A stretch of 7,352 nucleotides of DNA, taken from positions 1-7,352 of the forward strand of contig JAKPUV010000713.1 in the NCBI GenBank assembly GCA_029554925.1, given 5' to 3'. The stretch's first letter is position 1. Each line of letters starts with the position of its first letter. Under the pieces are notes generated by a model. The model had not been told where the DNA came from and did not search any database. It saw nothing but the letters and a program-made list of their open reading frames with translations. The translations under genes were made by a program, and so were the position numbers. Below are positions 1 to 5,667 of the stretch, piece by piece. This DNA is from Candidatus Hydrogenedentota bacterium. GTDB lineage: Bacteria > Hydrogenedentota > Hydrogenedentia > Hydrogenedentales > CAITNO01.

Positions 1-773
1 CTTCCCGGTGACCCACAGCCGCTTCGTGGCCGGGTCGTAGGCGATGCCGTTCAGCACGTCCACGCGGTGTCCCGCGCGGTCCTCCGGGGTCAGGATGCCC
101 GTCAGGTCAATCCAGGCCTCCACCTCCCCCGTGTCCGGGACGATCACGGCGATGATGTCCTCCTGCCAGATGTTCGCGTAGATGCGGCCCTCCACCCATT
201 CCAGCTCGTTCAGGCGGCCCACGGGTTTGCCCCCGCTGGTCACCTGGACCGTCTTCACGACCGCGAAGGTTTCCGGGTCGAGAAAGCGCAGGTTAGAGGT
301 GCCGTCGCTCAGGATGAACCGGCTTCCGTCGAAGGTGAGGCCCCAACCCTCGCCGAGGTAGGAGAACTCCGAGACCGGCTCAAAGGTGTCCCGCCGGTAC
401 ACGAAGCCCTTCCCATGCTGCCAGGTGAGCTGGACGAGCCGGTCGCCGTCGCAGGCCAGCCCCTCGCCGAAGTACTGGCCGCCCAGCGCCCGGCTGCGGA
501 GCACTTTCCCGTCCTCCAGCGACACCTCGCGCACCGTGGACGCCCCTTTGAGCCCCGTGCTTTCGTAAAGCCGCCCGTCGTGCCACAGGAGCCCCTGGGT
601 GAAGGCCTCCGGGTCGTGGGGGTGCTTGTTCACGACGGTGTAGGTCTTCCGGACGGCGGGCCCGGACGGGATGGCGTCGCAGGTGCAGGCGAAAACCGCC
701 GCGGCCAGGCAGGCCAGCGCAGCCGCTGACACCGTCCGGCGGACGCGCCGGAGGGCCTTTCCCGCGGGGGGGG

Positions 774-777
<4 letters not shown>
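1..777 (-). CDS. Glutaminyl-peptide cyclotransferase (glutamine cyclotransferase), exported, C-terminus cut by window edge
   Basis: The frame read leftward from 777 is open to base 1, giving 259 residues. It matches the plant/bacterial glutamine cyclotransferase family (beta-propeller, EC 2.3.2.5), which turns an N-terminal glutamine of a peptide or protein into pyroglutamate with release of ammonia. Family signatures seen, in order: FTQGL (59-63), YESTG (71-75), YFGEG (102-106), GEGWGL (142-147), SDG (157-159), LNELE (189-193), ANIW (201-204) and [16 protein letters not shown] ending at the window edge. Family members normally end about ten residues later, so nearly the whole protein is present. 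The N-terminus (RRVRR at 10-14, then a hydrophobic stretch at about 16-30 ending AVFAC) is a signal peptide. Cys31 may be a lipobox cysteine, though Phe at -2 is atypical. The enzyme should therefore act outside the cytoplasm. The start is the ATG overlapping the clpX stop. No Shine-Dalgarno is visible before it, so translation is probably coupled to clpX. Eight consecutive C lie at codons 2-4. Confidence 0.92.
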
Positions 778-2069
<1,292 letters not shown>

Positions 2070-2077
2070 GTGCAGGT

Positions 2078-2081
2078 CTCC
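2078..2081 (-). promoter_or_regulatory. Shine-Dalgarno of clpX
   Basis: GGAG on the minus strand lies eight bases before the ATG at 2069. It supports that start over the longer in-frame reading from 2135. Confidence 0.7.
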
Positions 2082-2125
2082 ATAAATCCCATGACCGCCC
2101 CCGTCCTGAGGCGATCCCACACGCA

Positions 2126-2154
2126 ATAATAGCACTTTGAAGAATGCGTGTCAA
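2126..2154 (-). promoter_or_regulatory. Sigma-70-type promoter of the clpX operon
   Basis: On the minus strand a perfect -35 TTGACA (2154-2149) is separated by exactly 17 bases from TATTAT (2131-2126), one mismatch from the TATAAT consensus. It sits in the only clearly AT-rich patch of the window (about 2121-2165). Transcription would start near 2119, giving a leader of about 50 bases before the clpX ATG. No heat-shock CIRCE-like inverted repeat or sigma-32-like element is visible over it, so expression looks housekeeping (inference). Confidence 0.85.
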
Positions 2155-2245
2155 CAATAAATTGTGGCCGGATGGCTGGCCATCCCCACCTATTGTGCCC
2201 GGAAAGCCCGCGTAAAGGCAAACGGCACCCATAACTTGTGTATTC

Positions 2246-2262
2246 CTTTCCCCCGGGGAAAG
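2246..2262. repeat. Perfect inverted repeat CTTTCCCC-C-GGGGAAAG
   Basis: Two 8-base arms flank a single central C. The one-base centre is too tight for an RNA hairpin to form fully, so the symmetry fits a protein-binding operator better than a terminator (inference). It lies about 85 bases upstream of the clpX -35 and about 160 bases upstream of the 2422 start. Confidence 0.5.
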
Positions 2263-2313
2263 TTCCACAAACAGCCCGCCCCCAGGGGAAAGGGGACCCT
2301 GTTCCTGGGGAAA
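2255..2313 (+). repeat. Three direct GGGGAAA repeats
   Basis: GGGGAAA starts at 2255, 2285 and 2307, and a shortened GGGGAA starts at 2353. The first two copies extend to GGGGAAAG, the same half-site as in the 2246-2262 palindrome. The spacings (30, 22 and 46 bases) are irregular. They could be binding half-sites or chance in G-rich DNA. Confidence 0.35.
2280..2310. repeat. Inverted repeat CCCCAGG / CCTGGGG with internal AGGG/CCCT
   Basis: The arms CCCCAGG (2280-2286) and CCTGGGG (2304-2310) enclose 17 bases. Inside that loop, AGGG (2291-2294) and CCCT (2297-2300) form a second small symmetry. With the palindrome at 2246-2262 it makes a compact structured leader upstream of the plus-strand gene. 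The function is unknown; no T-run follows, so a classic terminator is unlikely. Confidence 0.4.
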
Positions 2314-2408
2314 TATCCGCCGTCCGGCATCCTCCCCTCCGGCCACGGGACAGGGGAATGGCATTGGGCGGTGGTTTCGGGTAGACTGGGGGCACCGTGC
2401 GGGGTCTC

Positions 2409-2413
2409 GGGAG
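2409..2413 (+). promoter_or_regulatory. Shine-Dalgarno deciding the start at 2422
   Basis: GGGAG lies eight bases before the ATG at 2422. The open frame extends back to 2164, but that extension encodes a proline-, glycine- and arginine-rich stretch with no membrane or domain character and overlaps the inverted repeats. The shorter start is therefore preferred. Confidence 0.6.
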
Positions 2414-2421
2414 TTCTTCGG

Positions 2422-4344
2422 ATGGTGGATTGGATCGCAGAACAGGTGCGAAGCGCTTTCGGCGCGCCGCTGTATCTGCCGCTGGTGCTGGCGGCGGTCG
2501 GGGTGCTGGCGGCGGGCGTGGCGGTGTCTTCGGGGGCGGTGCGGCGGCGGCTGGGGGACGCGGGGCACGCGTTTGCCTCGGGGTTTCTGGCGGCAGTGCT
2601 GGCGGTGCTGGCGGTCCTGTCCGTGGAAAACTATGTGAAGACCGACTATTTCCGGTACGGGTCGCACCTGAACGCCTATGAGTTCTTTCACTACTACCTG
2701 GGCTCGAAGTACGCCCCGGAACTGGGGTACACGCGGCTGTACGCCGCCGCGCTGATCGCGGACGACGAGACGGGGCGGAAGTGGGACCACCCGTCGAAGA
2801 TGATCCGGAACTTGGAAACGGGGGGGTATGTCGCGGCGGACACGGTGCTGGCGGACCGGGAAACGGTGAAGGCCCGCTTTTCCCCGGAGCGCTGGGAGGC
2901 GTTCAAGGGGGACGTGGCCTGGTTCAAGGACGACAGCCGCCTGAACGGGGCCCGGTGGGCCAGCGTGCTGCGGGACAAGGGGTACAACGGGACGCCGGTG
3001 TGGGGCATGGTGGTGGGGGGGCTGCTGGCGAACCGGGTGCCGACTTCGTCGGCTCGGGGCATGGGCGCGCTGTCCCTACTGGACCCGCTGCTGTTGGCCG
3101 CGGCGATGGGGCTGGTCTGGTGGGCCTTCGGGTTCCGCGCCATGGCGCTGCTGGTGGTGTTGCTGGGCACGAACTACATGATGAAATGGTGGCACATGAA
3201 GGGGGCCTTTCTGCGGACCGACTGGGTGGCGGCGATGGTGGCCTCGGTGTGCCTGATGAAAAAGGGGCGGCACGGGCTGGCGGGCGGGCTGCTCGCATGG
3301 TCCGTCCTGTCGCGCATTTTCCCGGCGGTGCTGCTGTTCGGGCCGGGGGTGAAGCTCGCCGAGCAGGCCTGGGATTTCCGCAGGCAGCGGAGCGGCCCCC
3401 TGTTTGAGGCGGCCGCGCGGCGTTTCCCCGGCCGTCGGGGCGCGGTTCTCCGCCTGACCGCGGGGGCGGCGGTGTTTCTGGCCGCGGTGTGCGTGCTGTT
3501 CTGGGTCCGGGGGGCGCTGGTGCCGTTCCTGGCGGCCCCGGAACGCGACGCGGCCGCCCTGTTCCGGCCCGCGGGCGCGGGGACGGCGGCGGCGGCGGCC
3601 AACGGGGTCGCGGTGCTGGTGCTGGCGGCGCTGGGGGCGACGCTGGGGATGACGGCCGTCCAGGGGTGGTGGACCGGGGGCATGGACCGGCGGTGGCTGC
3701 GCTTTTTCGCGGTGTTCGCGGTGGTGACGGCGGGGTTCGGGCTGGCGTCGGCGGCGCACTGGCGGGGCACGGGCCTCTGGCCGGAGTATGTGAAGAAGAT
3801 CGGCGACCACAACCAGGGGGTGAGCGAGTGGCGCGTGGGCTACAAGTACATCCTCATGGCGGAGTGGCCGGAGGGGTTCAGCGCGCTGGACACGCCGCCC
3901 CGGCAGTGGACCCCCCAGCTCCGGTCGGCGCGGTACCAGGAGCGCCTCCACAGCTGGTGGGACACGCAGGCCACGGTGCTGCTGGCGGCGTTTCTGGCGG
4001 CCTTCTTCCTGAAGGACCACCGCGCGCTCATGCTGGGCTTCGCGCCCCTGTTCTTCCTGTCAGCGGCCACCTACTACTACTACATCATGCTGCTCGTGCC
4101 CATGCTGTTTTTCGCCGAGCGGGCGGAGTCGCCGCCCCACGCCCTGGGGGCGTCGCTGCTCCTGCTTTCGGGGGCGTCGGGCTATCTCTTCTACGGCCTG
4201 TGGAGGCAGCAGTACGGAACCTACTACTGGCTTTCCGTCGAGCTGATGGCCGTGTGTCTGCTGCTGCTGGCGCTGGGCTTCGCCGAGGGGCTGCTGTCGG
4301 CGTGGGGGCCGCGCGACCCGGACACGGCGCGCGGCGACGCCTGA
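2422..4344 (+). CDS. Polytopic membrane protein, GT-C/GT87-like (putative glycosyltransferase)
   Basis: This 640-residue protein has about 11-13 predicted membrane spans judged by eye. Two lie near the N-terminus (about 15-35 and 51-69), followed by a long polar segment (about 70-215), then clustered spans through to about 620. The polar segment carries FRYGSHLNAYEFFHYYLGSK around 77-96 and ELGYTRLY (100-107). Acidic and aromatic residues just after an early span are where GT-C lipid-phosphosugar glycosyltransferases place their catalytic loop. GLLAWSVLSRIFPAVLLF (289-306) resembles the 'K-x-x-P' helix of GT87 mannosyltransferase-like proteins, with SRIFP in place of the usual lysine form. 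A second polar loop holds KIGDHNQGVSEWRVGYKYI (459-477). These hints support a membrane glycosyltransferase using a polyprenyl-phosphate sugar, but I cannot name donor, acceptor or gene. Alanine runs at 388-393 and four tandem TAC codons (551-554) reflect low-complexity sequence. The gene is monocistronic and converges on the foldase gene. Confidence 0.85.
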   Translation: MVDWIAEQVRSAFGAPLYLPLVLAAVGVLAAGVAVSSGAVRRRLGDAGHAFASGFLAAVLAVLAVLSVENYVKTDYFRYGSHLNAYEFFHYYLGSKYAPELGYTRLYAAALIADDETGRKWDHPSKMIRNLETGGYVAADTVLADRETVKARFSPERWEAFKGDVAWFKDDSRLNGARWASVLRDKGYNGTPVWGMVVGGLLANRVPTSSARGMGALSLLDPLLLAAAMGLVWWAFGFRAMALLVVLLGTNYMMKWWHMKGAFLRTDWVAAMVASVCLMKKGRHGLAGGLLAWSVLSRIFPAVLLFGPGVKLAEQAWDFRRQRSGPLFEAAARRFPGRRGAVLRLTAGAAVFLAAVCVLFWVRGALVPFLAAPERDAAALFRPAGAGTAAAAANGVAVLVLAALGATLGMTAVQGWWTGGMDRRWLRFFAVFAVVTAGFGLASAAHWRGTGLWPEYVKKIGDHNQGVSEWRVGYKYILMAEWPEGFSALDTPPRQWTPQLRSARYQERLHSWWDTQATVLLAAFLAAFFLKDHRALMLGFAPLFFLSAATYYYYIMLLVPMLFFAERAESPPHALGASLLLLSGASGYLFYGLWRQQYGTYYWLSVELMAVCLLLLALGFAEGLLSAWGPRDPDTARGDA

Positions 4345-4364
4345 GCGGCCCGTCCGCCCGCGTC
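4336..4364. terminator. Possible bidirectional hairpin between convergent genes
   Basis: GACGC (4336-4340) can pair with GCGTC (4360-4364). Inside it, GCGG (4345-4348) pairs with CCGC (4354-4357) around a CCCGT loop, leaving an internal bulge. It spans both convergent stop codons, where a shared terminator would sit. There is no T-run on either side, so intrinsic termination is weakly supported. Confidence 0.3.
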
Positions 4365-5496
4365 AGAGGAGCTGGGTGCCCTGCATGGTCGTGTCGCCCA
4401 CGTCGGGCAGGTTTTCCTGGTAGATCTCCACGCCGTTCTCGTCGCGGAGGAGCTGCATCATCTTGCCGACGATGAGGGGGGCGGCGAGGGCGGGCTTGGC
4501 CTCCTCAAGCGTGAGTTTGCGGGCGGGCTTGCATTCGAGCACCCTGAGGACCAGATAGGCGTCGGGCATGTTGAGGGCGCGCGCGCGGCCCTGGGCGTCC
4601 GTGGCCACCTGCCGGTAGGCGGGCAGGTACACGGGGCCGATGATGGTGTCCACCGCGGCGCCCGAGGCCACCTCCCAGAACCCCCGGAAGCGGTCGAGCG
4701 CGGGGTTGTTCTGGATGCCCGACTCGATCACGTATTCGATGTTGTCCGCCGCCCCCCGGCGCAGAAACTCGTCCACCAGCGCGTCAAACGGCTCGCCGGC
4801 GTCCAGCCGGGCCCGGACCTCCGAGGCCCGCGCCGAGGCGTCGGGCAGCGACGCGGGGAAACGGACGGCGCGGAAGGCGATCTCCTCGAAGACGTCCAGG
4901 GTCTCGCCGGAGAACCGGTACTCCCGCTCAAACTCCTCGTCGGAGATGGTGATGCGCTTTTCCTTGAAGGCCTCCACGGCGAGGTACTGGACGGCGCTTT
5001 CCCCGAGGAGCCGCGCTACGACGGCGTCCGTCCCGTCCTCAATGTTCTGCTTGAGGTTGCGGAGGCGGTCCGGCGTGAGGTCGTAGACCTTCATCAGCGG
5101 CGTGATCTCGTTGTTCACGGGGATCTCGGCCTGCCACATGGCGCGCAGGTAGTCCGCCTCGTCGCCCCGCTCCTGGAAATAGACCTCGCGGGCCTGCTCG
5201 CGGTCCACGTCTATCTTGCCCTCCTCCTTCAGCTTCTTCCCGAGGGGCAGCTTGATCCGCTGGTCAATGTGCTGGTTCAGCACGCGCAGGAGGTCGCCGC
5301 GGCTTCTGATCTTGGGCCGGTCCGTGTCGGGCATCTCCCGGATCAGCTTGAAGATGTCTCCCCGCGTGATGTAGGCGTCCCCCATCTTCGCCACGCGGAT
5401 GCGGTCCTTGTCCACGATGCGCCCGCACCCCGCCCCCGCCAGCACCGCCAGCAGGGCCGCCGCGGCCAGCATTCTCACCTTTTTTCCCTTCATCAT
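4363..5496 (-). CDS. Lipoprotein foldase of the SurA/PpiD type (parvulin-like peptidyl-prolyl isomerase)
   Basis: The protein has 377 residues. The N-terminus MMKGKKVR, a hydrophobic stretch and LAGAGC with Cys24 form a lipoprotein signal peptide, so the mature protein is probably membrane-anchored on the outer face. The following VAKMGDAYITRGDIF (about 35-49) is the 'xxGxxITxxDF' opening of SurA/PrsA/PpiD chaperone domains, and a long helical, charged segment follows. Residues about 200-322 look like a divergent parvulin domain: a FEEIAFRAVRFP strand, the helix ASEVRARLDAGEPFDALVDE, then IIGPVYLP and YLVLRVLECKPARKLTLEEAKP, which matches the end of parvulin domains and the helix after it. 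The GDLGW-type centre is poorly preserved, so isomerase activity is doubtful and a chaperone role likelier (inference). The start at 5496 is chosen for the AAGGA seven bases upstream and the signal peptide. The further in-frame ATG at 5553 only mirrors the CATG at the opposite-strand start. Confidence 0.85.
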   Translation of the reverse strand: MMKGKKVRMLAAAALLAVLAGAGCGRIVDKDRIRVAKMGDAYITRGDIFKLIREMPDTDRPKIRSRGDLLRVLNQHIDQRIKLPLGKKLKEEGKIDVDREQAREVYFQERGDEADYLRAMWQAEIPVNNEITPLMKVYDLTPDRLRNLKQNIEDGTDAVVARLLGESAVQYLAVEAFKEKRITISDEEFEREYRFSGETLDVFEEIAFRAVRFPASLPDASARASEVRARLDAGEPFDALVDEFLRRGAADNIEYVIESGIQNNPALDRFRGFWEVASGAAVDTIIGPVYLPAYRQVATDAQGRARALNMPDAYLVLRVLECKPARKLTLEEAKPALAAPLIVGKMMQLLRDENGVEIYQENLPDVGDTTMQGTQLL

Positions 5497-5503
5497 GCTA
5501 TCA

Positions 5504-5508
5504 TCCTT
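5504..5508 (-). promoter_or_regulatory. Shine-Dalgarno of the foldase lipoprotein gene
   Basis: AAGGA on the minus strand ends seven bases before the ATG at 5496 and ten before the next ATG at 5493. Either start leaves the lipoprotein signal peptide intact; 5496 has the better spacing. Confidence 0.65.
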
Positions 5509-5539
5509 GCGAAACGGTTTCCGCGCGGCCCGCCGCGCC

Positions 5540-5545
5540 GGGAGG
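5540..5545 (+). promoter_or_regulatory. Strong Shine-Dalgarno of the 29-residue peptide gene
   Basis: GGGAGG ends six bases before the ATG at 5552. It is the strongest ribosome binding site seen in this window and the main argument that the very short frame is translated. Confidence 0.6.
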
Positions 5546-5551
5546 TTGTCC

Positions 5552-5641
5552 ATGCGCGTCTATCTGGCCTTCATGGGCCTGCTGGCCGTCACGATGTTCC
5601 TGTGGCTGCTGCTGGCATTTTACACGGACGACGAGTCCTGA
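5552..5641 (+). CDS. Small single-span membrane peptide, 29 residues, function unknown
   Basis: The frame runs from an ATG with a strong GGGAGG six bases upstream to a TGA and encodes 29 residues. They begin MRVY, continue with about 20 uninterrupted hydrophobic residues (LAFMGLLAVTMFLWLLLAFY) and end with the acidic tail TDDES. A basic N-terminus and acidic C-terminus predict one span with the N-terminus inside. I do not recognise a family. The general build resembles small accessory subunits of membrane complexes, but nothing links it to one. Its start is 55 bases from the divergent foldase start, so two promoters would have to share that space or one overlap the other gene. It converges on the GH127 gene with 16 bases between ends. 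The same frame is open further upstream to 5399, antisense to the foldase gene, but without hydrophobic or domain character. It could still be a fortuitous frame. Confidence 0.55.
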   Translation: MRVYLAFMGLLAVTMFLWLLLAFYTDDES

Positions 5642-5649
5642 CCGCCGCC

Positions 5650-5667
5650 CGCCCCCGTCAGGGGGCG
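5650..5667. terminator. Perfect 7-bp hairpin CGCCCCC-GTCA-GGGGGCG
   Basis: A perfect 7-base stem closes a GTCA tetraloop between the end of the small peptide gene (5641) and the GH127 gene. The loop contains the first base and the stem the rest of the region around the GH127 stop codon (5660-5658). It could act for both convergent transcripts. No T-run follows on either strand, so a Rho-aided or processing-protective role is as likely as intrinsic termination. Confidence 0.45.

Larger units (their letters stand above)
2155..2421. other. Intergenic region between divergent clpX and the membrane protein gene
   Basis: About 270 bases separate the clpX promoter from the plus-strand start at 2422. 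The open frames crossing it show no family resemblance and lack good ribosome binding sites, so it appears non-coding. It holds two inverted repeats (2246-2262 and 2280-2310) and several GGGGAAA words. I could not find a convincing plus-strand promoter. The best -10-like string, TAGACT at 2382-2387, has no acceptable -35 at 16-18 bases. Confidence 0.7.

Noticed and set aside
67..729. Plus-strand open frame of 220 codons
   Set aside because: It lies antisense to the clearly recognised glutamine cyclotransferase and its translation is low-complexity with no domain; it is typical of long frames opposite genes in GC-rich DNA.
2364..2387. TTGGGC and TAGACT as a plus-strand promoter
   Set aside because: The spacing is only 12 bases, and the string 17 bases from TAGACT (TGGCAT) is a poor -35, so it does not reach a reportable standard.
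2164..2421. N-terminal extension of the membrane protein to 2164
   Set aside because: The extension has no domain or signal character, covers the inverted repeats, and a better start with GGGAG exists at 2422.
3076..4020. Minus-strand open frame of 314 codons opposite the membrane protein gene
   Set aside because: It is dominated by Arg, Pro, His and Gln, as expected from the complement of a GC-rich hydrophobic gene; the opposite strand has consistent membrane spans.
4072..4083. Short TAC tandem repeat as a microsatellite switch
   Set aside because: It is four in-frame tyrosine codons inside a membrane segment; length changes would keep the frame and similar aromatic clusters are normal in such proteins.
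3489..4475. Plus-strand open frame of 328 codons overlapping the membrane protein gene
   Set aside because: It is a Gly/Ala/Arg/Val-rich shadow in another frame and runs across the convergent gene end into antisense of the foldase gene.
5399..5641. 80-codon plus-strand frame including the small peptide
   Set aside because: The first 51 codons are antisense to the foldase signal region and lack a ribosome binding site and sensible composition; only the last 29 codons after GGGAGG are supported.
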